Below are positions 10,033-17,754 of a DNA stretch of 64,000 bases, piece after piece. The notes below the pieces were generated by a model. The model did no database searches. It saw only the letters and a list, made by a program, of their open reading frames with translations, and had not been told where the DNA came from. Made by a program: the position numbers and the translations under genes. Within the stretch, counting starts at the first letter, position 1; the number at the start of each line of letters is the position of its first letter. Location of the stretch: positions 1 through 64,000 of the forward strand of contig JAJYIT010000011.1 in assembly GCA_021789975.1 (NCBI GenBank). The letters run 5' to 3'. The stretch comes from Bacteroidota bacterium. Lineage in GTDB: Bacteria; Bacteroidota; Ignavibacteria; Kryptoniales; JAKASW01.

Positions 10033-10716
10033 ATGTCGAACAAAGAAAGATCGCAGAGCGACAGATTCACAGTACCCGATTGGCTTTTTGAATTTCATGG
10101 CCACAAGTGTCCCTATTCCGTAATGGGATATCGGATGGGCGTCGTCGCTTTGCGCGAGCTCGGCAGAGACAAATGCTACGACCATGACATGTTTGTCTTT
10201 TCAGAAATGGGGGTAGGTCATCCGCAGGGCTGCATGCAGGACGGAATTCAAGCTTCAACCTCAGCAACGTTTGGAAAAGGGCAGATGCACAAACTCTTTT
10301 ACGGAAAAGTCGGAGCCACATTCTTCGACCCATCGAAAGGCGCAGTCCGTATTCTCTTTAAGAACGAATTCATGGACAAACTATCCACTCACGAGTTCTT
10401 CAACTTCAGGAAGCAGGGAATAGAACCATCGCAGGTTCCAGCCGAAGTCGCGCATGGAGTCATCGATATGGTATTGAACGCGACCGATGAGGAACTCTTC
10501 AAAGTTGAGCGCGTGCCCGACTTCAAGTTCAAGCCAATTCCAAGCTCGTTCAACAAAGCAAAGTGTGATCTCTGTGGCGAATACGTTTTTGAAAGATACC
10601 TGCGATTGAAGGACGGAAAGAAAGTCTGCATCGCTTGCTCGGAGAGGGAAGCTGAAGAGTCAACTATTCATCTGCCGGACTTACAGATGCGGAGAGGCTC
10701 AAGTAGGGAAAATTGA
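10033..10716 (+). CDS. FmdE-family protein with C-terminal zinc finger
   Basis: 227 residues. The FmdE/Fwd subunit E-like domain starts with FHGHKCPYSVMGYRMG and continues with MGVGHPQGCMQDGIQ, giving the conserved His/Cys residues. A zinc ribbon follows near residue 180 (CDLCGEYVF and CIACSERE). In methanogens FmdE accompanies formylmethanofuran dehydrogenase; in other bacteria the family is widespread with unproven roles, often tied to molybdopterin or metal handling. It follows the TetR gene and is closely followed by TauE/SafE genes, suggesting one regulated unit for a sulfur- or oxyanion-related task (inference). Confidence 0.85.
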   Translation: MSNKERSQSDRFTVPDWLFEFHGHKCPYSVMGYRMGVVALRELGRDKCYDHDMFVFSEMGVGHPQGCMQDGIQASTSATFGKGQMHKLFYGKVGATFFDPSKGAVRILFKNEFMDKLSTHEFFNFRKQGIEPSQVPAEVAHGVIDMVLNATDEELFKVERVPDFKFKPIPSSFNKAKCDLCGEYVFERYLRLKDGKKVCIACSEREAEESTIHLPDLQMRRGSSREN

Positions 10717-10718
10717 AA

Positions 10719-10970
10719 ATGGATGTCAATAGCAATCTCTTAATGGCAATTCTTTTTTCATTTCTCATTGGGTTGGTGTTCTCGATGTTTGGCCAGGGCG
10801 GCGGGTCTGTTTACTCGCCGCTGCTCATTCTCCTTGGTTATTCGGATTTGATCTCAAGTTCCACGTCGCTCGTGCTGAACTTAATAACATCGACGTCCGC
10901 TGGTTACATTTTCTACCGACAGAAGAGGGTCGACTGGAGTGGCTACCCGCAAACCGTACTTTCCGCTTGA
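10719..10970 (+). pseudogene. N-terminal fragment of a TauE/SafE permease
   Basis: 83 residues (MDVNSNLLMAILFSFLIGLV..) that match the first third of the permease immediately downstream: the GxGGGSVYSPLLILLGY loop, then LVLNLITSTSAGYIFYRQKRVDW. The frame then closes after SGYPQTVLSA. The full family has about 250 residues and seven or eight helices, so this is a truncated copy. A TTG at 10713 overlaps the FmdE stop; the ATG at 10719 is equally possible. A matching C-terminal piece lies on the far side of the intact gene (11729-11896). It may still be translated, but cannot form a complete permease. Confidence 0.7.
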
Positions 10971-10978
10971 GATAAAAT

Positions 10979-11728
10979 ATGCTTTACTCAATTGTTTTCT
11001 TAATCATTCTCGCGATTTCGTTCCTCTTTTCAATGCTAGGCCTTGGAGGCGGTATGGTGTACGTGCCGACTCTCAAGTGGGTGGGGTTGCCGCTCAAAGA
11101 AGTTGTGATCCCGCTCGCCTTAATCCTCAACGTTGTTACTACTATCTCAGCCCTCGTTGCGTACTCAAAGAGCAAGCTCGTGGATTGGGAGGGAGGTGCG
11201 GTCATGGCGGGGACGGCACTTGTCATGGCTCCTCTCGGTGCGTTCCTGTCTCGAGCCTCTTCCGTAAAATTTCTGCTACTGCTGTTTGCGGCGGCCGTGA
11301 CGGTAGCCGCCGTTCGAATGGTTTTCTTCGCAGCCCATGCTGAACCGGAGGAATTGATGGCAAGAGGCAAACGATTTCTTGTCGGAGGAAGTGCAGGAGC
11401 AGTTGCCGGTCTCGCGAGCGGAATGTTGGGAGTCGGAGGTGGATTCATAATTTCACCGATTCTGATGTGGATGGGATATAAAACGAAGAAAGCCGCGGGA
11501 ACGACAGCGTTTGTTGTGATGGTATCTGCCGCGTCAGGGTTCGCCGGACACTTAACGGAAGGAAAGCTCGATTGGGGACTCACGGCGATTGCTGTTGCCG
11601 CTGCACTTCTCGGCGCTTACGCGGGGGCGCTGTTCATGGCACGTAAGGCAAAGCCGAAGTGGGTCAAGAGCTTCTACGCCTTAGTTCTCTTCGGCATCGC
11701 CATAAAACTATTTTTGGAAGTAGTATGA
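10979..11728 (+). CDS. TauE/SafE family sulfite/anion exporter
   Basis: 249 residues, full length for the family, with about seven hydrophobic helices. The two internal repeats are visible: FSMLGLGGGMVYVPTL near residue 20 and SGMLGVGGGFIISPIL near residue 145. The family exports sulfite or organosulfonate ions, or acts as an uncharacterised anion permease. It starts eight bases after the stop of the truncated copy and sits behind the TetR-FmdE genes. Substrate is not determined by the sequence; sulfur oxyanions are the family default. Confidence 0.85.
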   Translation: MLYSIVFLIILAISFLFSMLGLGGGMVYVPTLKWVGLPLKEVVIPLALILNVVTTISALVAYSKSKLVDWEGGAVMAGTALVMAPLGAFLSRASSVKFLLLLFAAAVTVAAVRMVFFAAHAEPEELMARGKRFLVGGSAGAVAGLASGMLGVGGGFIISPILMWMGYKTKKAAGTTAFVVMVSAASGFAGHLTEGKLDWGLTAIAVAAALLGAYAGALFMARKAKPKWVKSFYALVLFGIAIKLFLEVV

Positions 11729-11896
11729 GAATATCTCTGTTGTATCCTGACACTTGTGCGGGAATGTGCGGTCCTCCTCGGTCTCTCTTCCAGCGGCAGT
11801 CTCCCCGCGAAGAAGCCGGCCCCCGCTAAGGTCAAGCAGGTCTTTGCACTTGTCCTGGTCGGTATAGCTGCTAAACTCTTTTTCAGTGTGCTTTAG
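11729..11896 (+). pseudogene. C-terminal fragment of a second TauE/SafE permease
   Basis: Directly after the stop of the intact permease, and in the same frame, 55 codons read as another permease end. VLLGLSSSGSLPAKKPAPAK aligns without gaps to the ALLGAYAGALFMARKAKPKW segment of the intact gene, and VFALVLVGIAAKLFFSVL aligns to FYALVLFGIAIKLFLEVV. It lacks its own start. Together with 10719-10970 it suggests one paralogue now split around the other. Confidence 0.7.
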
Positions 11897-11912
11897 AAAG
11901 ACCCCTAACCGA

Positions 11913-12911
11913 TTGAAAACATTACTTGAAATCTTCTTCCTATCGTCCGCTCTCATGACGATGGGTAACTTATCGTTCGCACAACAAAAAATATCCTGGA
12001 ACGGTTATCTGCAGACCAGATTCTCCGACGATTTTCGTTCGAATACAGGCTTCTCCGTACGCAGGGCGAAGATATGGGTCGCCGGGCCAACCCCCGTCGA
12101 CAGCAGTTTGTATTTCCGTATGCAGGGAATTTTCAGATACCGGACGAGCGGCACATTCATGCTTCAGGATGTTTATGGAGAATACAAGATGCCGTTCGGT
12201 TTTGTCCGAGCTGGCCAGTTCGTGCCCGACTTCAGCCTTGAACGGTCGGAAAGCGATGCTTCCTTGCCGCTTATCGAGAGAGCCGCCGTAGACAACGCTC
12301 TCATTCCTACAGGCGACACTTATGCACGCGACATCGGGGCCGAAATCGTAGTTCAGCCGAATGGATCTGCACTTCATACAAGCTTCGGCATCTACAACGG
12401 CAACGGTGGAAACACAAAATCGAACGAAGACAGGCAATTCCTCTACAGCAACAGAACAACCTACGACATCCGCTTCTCCGGCAATCTCTCGTGGACCAAC
12501 GGGTTCTCAATTGCCTACCGGGACAAGAAAGACCTCTCTTTTCAGAGCGTTCTCGGAGCCGGCAAGATTTTCAGCGGACGAGACTTCAGGTGGGGGCTCG
12601 AGACTTTCCTCAAGGCTCGCGTGTGGGAAATCCAGGGCGAATACATCCAGGCCGACCTCGCGAGTCAAAAAGCTTATGGCTATTATGCATTCGCCGCTTA
12701 TGATCTTGACAAGTTGAACGAGCTCGTCTTATCTACTGAGAAACTTCAGGTGCTCATACCGTCATATTCCGACGCACCATGGTACATTGTCGGCTACACA
12801 CACTTCTTCAGCGGCCAGAACTTCAAAGTAATGGTCGATGCGAGATCGCAGTACCTGAGTTACCGAACCAACTATGGCGGGACAGTGCAACTTCAAATAT
12901 TCTTCAACTGA
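11913..12911 (+). CDS. Outer membrane porin (phosphate-selective porin O/P type)
   Basis: About 332 residues. The signal peptide (KTLLEIFFLSSALMTMGNLSFAQ) needs a start upstream of the internal ATG at 11955; the TTG at 11913 gives the most natural one. The mature protein begins ISWNGYLQTRF and continues with alternating strands of a 16-strand-type barrel, including VRRAKIWVAG, FVRAGQFVPDF and a terminal TVQLQIFFN with the aromatic end typical of outer membrane proteins. The pattern resembles Porin_O_P proteins that pass phosphate or other oxyanions. Its place between the TauE/SafE permease and the arsenic genes fits anion traffic, but specificity is inference. Confidence 0.75.
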   Translation: MKTLLEIFFLSSALMTMGNLSFAQQKISWNGYLQTRFSDDFRSNTGFSVRRAKIWVAGPTPVDSSLYFRMQGIFRYRTSGTFMLQDVYGEYKMPFGFVRAGQFVPDFSLERSESDASLPLIERAAVDNALIPTGDTYARDIGAEIVVQPNGSALHTSFGIYNGNGGNTKSNEDRQFLYSNRTTYDIRFSGNLSWTNGFSIAYRDKKDLSFQSVLGAGKIFSGRDFRWGLETFLKARVWEIQGEYIQADLASQKAYGYYAFAAYDLDKLNELVLSTEKLQVLIPSYSDAPWYIVGYTHFFSGQNFKVMVDARSQYLSYRTNYGGTVQLQIFFN

Positions 12912-12958
12912 GGAACATTTCAGGCTTCAGCGAAGACGGCTGAAGAAAAAGGAATCTT

Positions 12959-13022
12959 AACCACGAAGGCACAAAGGCACGGACGGATCTAACTAATTTT
13001 GTGGCTTGGTGTCTTGGTGGTT
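12959..13022. repeat. Intergenic inverted repeat, same family as 9223-9295
   Basis: Left arm AACCACGAAG, GCACAAAG, GCACGG; right arm, reverse-complemented, AACCACCAAG, ACACCAAG, CCACAAAA. The octamer period and the AACCAC ends are the same as in the copy at 9223-9295. Confidence 0.7.
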
Positions 13023-13050
13023 CCAAGTATAGCCAGCAGGGGGCTAATGA

Positions 13051-13226
13051 ATGGGACACGAACACAATAATTCCTCAGGGCCCAAACACTTGCGGCGATA
13101 CTCAACTCTGCTGTGTTGATCCTGGTAAGCCTTTTCCTGATGAAGGAAGCCGTAGTACATCTGATCGATTCATCGCATGTGGACTCCACAGTAGTGTCCT
13201 TCGGGCGCGATCACATTTCCTGGTAA
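13051..13226 (+). pseudogene. Possible cation-diffusion-facilitator fragment, frameshifted
   Basis: After a good ribosome site (AGGGGG) an ATG opens MGHEHNNSSGPKH, a His-rich start like that of CzcD-type zinc transporters. After a shift of frame near 13090-13110 the sequence reads ILNSAVLILVSLFLMKEAV, HLIDSSHVDSTVV, resembling a middle helix pair of that family (LNALLLLLVSLWI-EAI-RL). Most of the transporter is missing. The identification rests on short similarity and is tentative. Confidence 0.35.
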
Positions 13227-13406
13227 GCGAGAATTGATAGAGGTGTTGAGGACTCTGAGGGCTAAATACTCTCAGCAGAGAACTGTCGAAAGCGCACGCT
13301 GACTTTCAGACCGGGTCACGCTCCGACCGGACATAGCCCGGCTATTCCAAAACACATCGAATTATCTATGGATCGCTTGACAGGCAGGCTACGTGTTTTT
13401 ACATTG

Positions 13407-13424
13407 TATGCAAATATGAGCATA
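13407..13424. promoter_or_regulatory. Candidate ArsR operator
   Basis: TATGC-N8-GCATA is a perfect 5-base-arm palindrome ending six bases before the ATG of the ArsR gene. Its A/T-rich centre and position are typical of ArsR/SmtB operators, implying autorepression relieved by arsenite. Confidence 0.55.
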
Positions 13425-13429
13425 TAGAC

Positions 13430-13843
13430 ATGGAAGCCAACCTGAAGGCCGAAATATTGAAAATCCTTGGCGACCAGACCCGACTCCGTGTCGCATACCT
13501 GCTTGCTGCCTCCAAGCGATCACTTTGCGTTTGTGAGATCGTGGACTCGTTAAAGCTTCCGCAGTATCAGATCTCGAAAAGCCTTATCATGTTGCGCCGC
13601 GCAGGCCTCGTCGACGTCGACCGCAATGGAACCTGGGGCTACTATTACCCTAAGACTGACCAGAAGACAAACACAATCCTGTTCGATTTCGTGAAAGAGT
13701 ATTGCATCGGAGAGCCGTTCGATGGAGACCTGACCGAACTTAGCAAGAGACTTGCCCTCCGTGATGGCGGGAGATGCGTGGTCGGATTTGTGCCTGAAAA
13801 GGAATTGCAGAAGCTAATCCGCAAGAAAACGGCGGCTGTATGA
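13430..13843 (+). CDS. arsR: ArsR-family metalloregulator
   Basis: 137 residues, a winged helix. Near residue 35 it carries LCVCEIVDSLKLPQYQISK, the ELCVC-D type metal site of arsenite-sensing ArsR proteins followed by the recognition helix. A third Cys lies in YCIGEPF. The wing follows (RNGTWGYYYP). It should repress the arsRC-acr3 genes until As(III) binds its cysteines. The ATG at 13430 directly follows the palindrome at 13407-13424. Seventeen bases separate it from arsC. Confidence 0.9.
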   Translation: MEANLKAEILKILGDQTRLRVAYLLAASKRSLCVCEIVDSLKLPQYQISKSLIMLRRAGLVDVDRNGTWGYYYPKTDQKTNTILFDFVKEYCIGEPFDGDLTELSKRLALRDGGRCVVGFVPEKELQKLIRKKTAAV

Positions 13844-13860
13844 TACATGAAAAAGGATAA

Positions 13861-14277
13861 ATGAAAATACTAGTCCTTTGCACAGGCAATTCCTGCCGGT
13901 CCCAGATGGCGGAAGCCTTTCTTAAATCCTTCGATGGAAACCTGGAAGTTTATTCAGCAGGCACCGCGCGTGCGAGTAAAGTACATCCCAAGGCCGTCCA
14001 GGTAATGAAAGAAGCGGGGATCGATATTTCTGCAAACAAGACGAAGACTGTGCAGCAATTTCTGTCGCAGTCTTTCGATTATGTCATCACGGTCTGTGAC
14101 AATGCAAAGGAAACATGCCCGTTCTTTACGGGGAAGGTGGGACACCGTCTTCATATGGGATTTGAGGATCCTGCTGAAGCGACCGGAAGCGACGAGCAGA
14201 TACTCGGAGTGTTTAGGAAAGTAAGAGACCAGATCGAGAAGGAATTCAAACAATTTATGTTGAAGATTGAGCATTGA
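13861..14277 (+). CDS. arsC: Arsenate reductase, thioredoxin-linked (low-MW phosphatase fold)
   Basis: 138 residues. The P-loop LVLCTGNSCRSQMAEAF at the N-terminus is the CX5R site of low-molecular-weight tyrosine-phosphatase-like ArsC; VITVCDNAKETCPFF carries the second and third redox cysteines, as in the S. aureus pI258 enzyme. It reduces As(V) to As(III), which the downstream Acr3 permease expels. The last residues (MLKIEH) and the TGA stop lie inside the TTGA-rich repeat that begins here, so the native C-terminus may have been replaced by an insertion. Confidence 0.92.
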   Translation: MKILVLCTGNSCRSQMAEAFLKSFDGNLEVYSAGTARASKVHPKAVQVMKEAGIDISANKTKTVQQFLSQSFDYVITVCDNAKETCPFFTGKVGHRLHMGFEDPAEATGSDEQILGVFRKVRDQIEKEFKQFMLKIEH

Positions 14278-14380
14278 GAATTGTCCATTGAAAATTGATT
14301 GTTGAGAATTGAGGATTTCTTTCCTTTTCGAATTAATGATGTTCAATGCTCAATTATCGATTAACAATGTTCAATTCAAA
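14262..14380. repeat. TTGA-rich flanking repeat, left copy
   Basis: A run of short units such as ATTGAGC, ATTGAGA and ATTGAAA, followed by their complements (GTTCAATGCTCAATT). An exact 11-base inverted pair is ATTGAGCATTG (14266-14276) with CAATGCTCAAT (14344-14354). It overlaps the 3' end of arsC. Confidence 0.65.
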
Positions 14381-14392
14381 AAGGGGGCAAGT

Positions 14393-14687
14393 ATGGTGGA
14401 GAGGACATTCGACCTCGAGGACCGGTTCGCGGATTATACCTGCCGGATGACTGATGTTGTCGAATTACGGCGAGGCGCAGGGAGCAGAGTCGAGGAGCGA
14501 CTTCATTCACAAAATGGGAATCGTCCTGAAAGAGCTGGAGGAGTGACGGAGTGGACTGAAGATCATTCAAAAGAGACGGATGCTCAAGCCCGATGGCGCA
14601 CTTGACGCCGCATTCAAAGAGACTGAAGAACTGATCGCGATTACGGCCAAAGTCATTTTGACCGCCAGAAGGAAATCAGAAAAGTAG
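14393..14687 (+). pseudogene. Decayed four-helix-bundle (S23/IVS-type) protein gene
   Basis: Three segments in different frames line up with the S23 ribosomal-intervening-sequence family. MVERTFDLEDRFADYTCRMT comes first, then NYGEAQGAESRSDFIHKMGI and VLKELEE, then SGLKIIQKRRMLKPDGALDA, AFKETEELIAITAKV and ILTARRKSEK before a TAG at 14685. Frameshifts and a short deletion after residue ~25 break it. It keeps a strong ribosome site (AGGGGG). The family's role is unclear; members occur inside 23S rRNA genes and as free genes. It is flanked by TTGA-rich repeats on both sides and sits within the ars cluster. Confidence 0.75.
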
Positions 14688-14698
14688 CGAACCCACAC

Positions 14699-14835
14699 AT
14701 TAAATATCGAGATTTGAACATTGAAAGTTGAGAGTTGAAAATTGCTGATTGAGTGGTGACGATTGAACATTCGCCATTCGCAGTAAGGAATGTTCAATGT
14801 CCAATACCCAATGCTCAACTTGTAATGCTCAATGA
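14699..14835. repeat. TTGA-rich flanking repeat, right copy
   Basis: Units TTGAACA, TTGAAAG, TTGAGAG and TTGAAAA, then the complementary run GTTCAATGTCCAATACCC and AATGCTCAACTTG. ATTGAACATT near 14764 pairs with AATGTTCAAT near 14790, forming a hairpin. Same style as the block at 14262-14380. Confidence 0.65.
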
Positions 14836-14868
14836 ATAAAGACTGGCTGCAGTAGATAAGGATATGTC

Positions 14869-15933
14869 ATGAATTCTGTATCTAAAAGACTATCGTTCTT
14901 TGACCGATACTTGACGCTCTGGATTTTCACAACCATGTTCCTGGGAATGGCGGCCGGGTCCGTCTTCCCGCAGATGGCTTCGTTCTGGGATTCTATGAGC
15001 AGCGGAACGACAAACATTCCGATTGCGATCGGGCTCATCCTGATGATGTATCCGCCTCTTGCGAAAGTTAAATATGAGGAACTCGGAAAGGTATTCGGCA
15101 ACCGCAAGGTTTTGTCGCTATCCCTCGTGCAAAACTGGATTATCGGTCCGGTCGTGATGTTTGTCCTGGCCGTCGTGTTCCTTCACAATTACCCGTCTTA
15201 CATGGCGGGGCTGATTCTCATCGGTCTTGCGAGGTGTATCGCGATGGTTATAGTATGGAACGAACTCGCGCAAGGGAATACCGAATATGCTGCCGGACTG
15301 GTAGCACTCAACTCTGTCTTCCAGGTCTTGTTTTACTCTCTCTACGCGTACGTCTTCATAACCGTACTGCCACGGTGGCTGGGGCTGAGTTCGTTTAAGG
15401 TCGACATCACCATCGGACAGATTGCAGAGAGCGTATTCTTCTACCTTGGAGTACCATTCATTGCCGGAATAACGACGAGGTTTATTCTGATAAATCGGAA
15501 TGGCAAAGAGTGGTACGGTAGCCACTTCGTTCCCGGGATAAGCCCGATTACCCCGGTTGCTCTTCTCTTCACAATATTTGTCATGTTCTCACTGAAGGGG
15601 AAACTCATACTCCAGATCCCGCTCGATGTCGTGAGGATTGCGATTCCGCTGACTTTCTATTTCATAATAATGTTCTTCGTCTCGTTTTGGATGGGGAAGA
15701 GGATCGGTGCGGACTACAGCAAGACGACTACACTCTCTTTCACTGCTGCGAGTAACAATTTCGAGCTGGCAATAGCAGTGGCCATTGCGGTCTTCGGAAT
15801 AAATTCCGGGGAAGCGTTTGCATCTGTGATCGGCCCGCTTGTCGAAGTGCCGGTGCTGATCGGCCTGGTAAATGTAGCGCTGCAGTTCAAGCGCAGATAC
15901 TTTCCTCAAGCTGCAGAAGTCGACGGCAATTGA
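14869..15933 (+). CDS. acr3: Arsenite efflux permease, ACR3 family
   Basis: 354 residues with ten hydrophobic helices, the usual size. The essential cysteine of helix 4 is present in [15 protein letters not shown], and the conserved Glu of helix 9 in [16 protein letters not shown]. Acr3 carries As(OH)3 out of the cell using the proton gradient. It completes arsR-arsC-acr3, though a decayed four-helix-bundle element of about 590 bases now separates it from arsC; whether transcription still reads through is uncertain. Confidence 0.93.
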   Translation: MNSVSKRLSFFDRYLTLWIFTTMFLGMAAGSVFPQMASFWDSMSSGTTNIPIAIGLILMMYPPLAKVKYEELGKVFGNRKVLSLSLVQNWIIGPVVMFVLAVVFLHNYPSYMAGLILIGLARCIAMVIVWNELAQGNTEYAAGLVALNSVFQVLFYSLYAYVFITVLPRWLGLSSFKVDITIGQIAESVFFYLGVPFIAGITTRFILINRNGKEWYGSHFVPGISPITPVALLFTIFVMFSLKGKLILQIPLDVVRIAIPLTFYFIIMFFVSFWMGKRIGADYSKTTTLSFTAASNNFELAIAVAIAVFGINSGEAFASVIGPLVEVPVLIGLVNVALQFKRRYFPQAAEVDGN

Positions 15934-16300
15934 GCCGCTGAACCTATTTGTCAAGCCGCTGAGTTCCTAAACTGTCACGCGCCGCCACTATTTCCTTTCT
16001 CCGGACAGTATGATTTTTCCATACCTACTGGAGGATGTCGGATTCCGCACTGCACGCGGTTCGGCCATCCTTCAGTTTACCCGGTGAGCGCAAACCACAA
16101 AGCCCCCGAAACCGGGAAGCTTCTGACCCCACCACCAGGGCCTCTGGTTGTGACATGCTTTCTCCACTACTGGCAACCGCTTCCGTGTGCAAGTTTCTCT
16201 TTCCGTTTTTTGTTCGCTCCATTCAACTGTGTGCATGTTTGCTATGCTTACGTGATAATTATAATCTTATAAGAGTCTGTGGAACCCCGACAAATTTCCA
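15934..16300. other. Non-coding stretch after acr3
   Basis: No coding potential, hairpin or repeat that I can defend. Open frames here have no ribosome site and biased, low-complexity composition. It leads into the decayed gene pieces of 16.3-17.1 kb. Confidence 0.5.
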
Positions 16301-16303
16301 CAC

Positions 16304-16536
16304 GCCTCTAAACGAGCGGAGGGACAAAACGGCAGACAGATATCTCGACAAATATTACGACTAAATCAAGCGAGGACTCGACGATGAAAAGCTGTTCTCC
16401 GTGCCAGAAGTCGAGGAGTTGCTGGGACTCAAACCGACTTCAGTCTGGCAGATCCTGAGCCGCCTTGCCAGGGAATGAAGTGTCGGTATTCCTTAAGAAA
16501 CACCCTGAGATCAGGAAGGAGTTGGAAGGAGCGTAG
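16304..16536 (+). pseudogene. Remnant of a helix-turn-helix-like gene
   Basis: One frame reads LNERRDKTADRYLDKYYD, then a TAA, then IKRGLDDEKLFSVPEVEELL, GLKPTSVWQILSRLARE and a stop. After a shift it continues VSVFLKKHPEIRKELEGA to a TAG. The middle looks like a small helix-turn-helix domain. One nonsense codon and one frameshift break it. No family name can be given. Confidence 0.5.
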
Positions 16537-16616
16537 GCGGCCCTGGGAGAACGACGTTATGATAACGGGCTCTCATTCATGATCAGAATAGGATATCAAG
16601 AAATCGAAAGCAGTTT

Positions 16617-16800
16617 CATCCTGGAGAAATACTCCTGGAAGGGTCCTTGAAGCCCAATGACATGAGTCAGGTGAAGTTCGCTCGCCAGAGGGGTGTCCCG
16701 ATCCGGAGCGTGAACACGCTGAACAATAGTGAGCGCGACATAACTGCTGAGACCGCACTTCTACTGTCGTGAATGTTCGGGAACTCACCTGAGTTCTGTC
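16617..16800 (+). pseudogene. Remnant of a HigA-type antitoxin gene
   Basis: The frame from 16617 reads HPGEILLEGSLKPNDMSQVK, FARQRGVPIRSVNTLNNSER, DITAETALLLS, then TGA (16770), then MFGNSPEF. This follows the XRE-type antitoxin HigA from its HPGEIL start through the helix-turn-helix to the FGTSPEFW motif. One nonsense codon interrupts it and the end is lost. No HigB toxin frame is visible next to it. Confidence 0.7.
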
Positions 16801-17057
16801 GAAAGACCCCTTTGGGTGATGAACCTTGGGGTGGTATGTGACCTTTGCGACGTCCGCCGGGCCCTGCAACATGCTGCCTGAATGTTAACGGGTCGCACAA
16901 CAGACGAAAATTCCTCTTCGAAGGACTGATTTCCCGTGGCACGAACATGGCACTATGGTCACACACTTTCGTACTAAACTATACTTCTCCTTACCAGACA
17001 TTCCCGGGATATTGCCAAGAAAACGAGGAAACTGTTTTCTCTGAAGGTTTAGCCGAT

Positions 17058-17103
17058 ACCTGTCACGCAGGAGGTCGCGAGTTCGAGCCTCGTCAACCCC
17101 GCA
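17058..17103 (+). other. 3' half of a tRNA-Asp (GTC), possible attachment-site scar
   Basis: The sequence contains an anticodon arm CCTGTCACGCAGG with anticodon GTC, a variable loop, a T arm (GCGAG-TTCGAGC-CTCGT) and an acceptor strand CAACCCC plus GCA. The D arm and 5' acceptor strand are absent: the upstream bases do not fold into them. A detached tRNA 3' end is what tRNA-directed integrases leave at one border of an inserted element. Confidence 0.7.
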
Positions 17104-17403
17104 TCATTTTCTTGAAAGACATTTCGTGTTGCGGGATTATTTGTGTCCTTTCCTTTTGTGACAATCCGCCTCTTATCTCCATGGCGATTAAATGACGATG
17201 CCTTTCTTGACTTACCCCACTAACTGCGATTGACCTACGTCCCTTTCATCTCCATCAATCTCTTTCCAGAAGTGCCACGGAATTTCTGTGAAATTGAGAC
17301 CGCTCCCATCTGAATGCTGAAACCATTTGTCCCCCGCGTGCATTCTTAATCGTTACAAGGATATAGCAAGAAAACATTTGAACGAAATTCAAAGGAGAAA
17401 GCG

Positions 17404-17754
17404 ATGAAGGAATTCGTGTTGATTTTCAGGCGAAGCGAAAAGTCGGACCTTAAGCCATCACCCGAGCAAATGAGAGAAAGAATGGATTGGCTGGCAGGGA
17501 TTGCAGCCCAAAACAAATTAGCCGACAAAGGTCGCACGCTCTCGGTCAGTAACGCAAAGACCGCGAAACCAGGAAATGTCGTCACTGACGGTCCATATGC
17601 TGAGATCAAAGAGTTTGTAAGCGGCTTCATAGTAGTAAAAGCCGAGACCATTGATGAAGCCACCGAGTTTGCCAAAGCTAATCCCATTCTCAAGAAAGGT
17701 GGCACCGTGGAAGTAAGAGAAGTGATAACTTTTCCGGTTGAAAGCCAGGACTGA
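17404..17754 (+). CDS. YCII/DGPF-domain protein, partner of ECF42 sigma factor
   Basis: 116 residues of the YCII-related fold. It starts MKEFVLIFRR and carries VTDGPYAEIKEFVSGFIVV, the DGPF-type motif, then FAKANPILKKGGTVEVREV. The ATG at 17404 follows GGAGAA. Its TGA overlaps the ATG of the sigma factor gene (TGATG), so the two are translationally coupled. Pairs of DGPF proteins with ECF42 sigma factors are widespread; the DGPF proteins are their presumed target or partner. The chemical role of the domain is not established. Confidence 0.88.
   Translation: MKEFVLIFRRSEKSDLKPSPEQMRERMDWLAGIAAQNKLADKGRTLSVSNAKTAKPGNVVTDGPYAEIKEFVSGFIVVKAETIDEATEFAKANPILKKGGTVEVREVITFPVESQD

Noticed and set aside
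17041-17103. Complete tRNA-Asp gene
   Set aside because: The upstream bases do not form a D arm or a 5' acceptor strand pairing with CAACCCC.
16035-17195. Several open frames of 60-116 codons on both strands
   Set aside because: They lack ribosome sites and family motifs, overlap recognisable remnants in other frames, and have biased composition.
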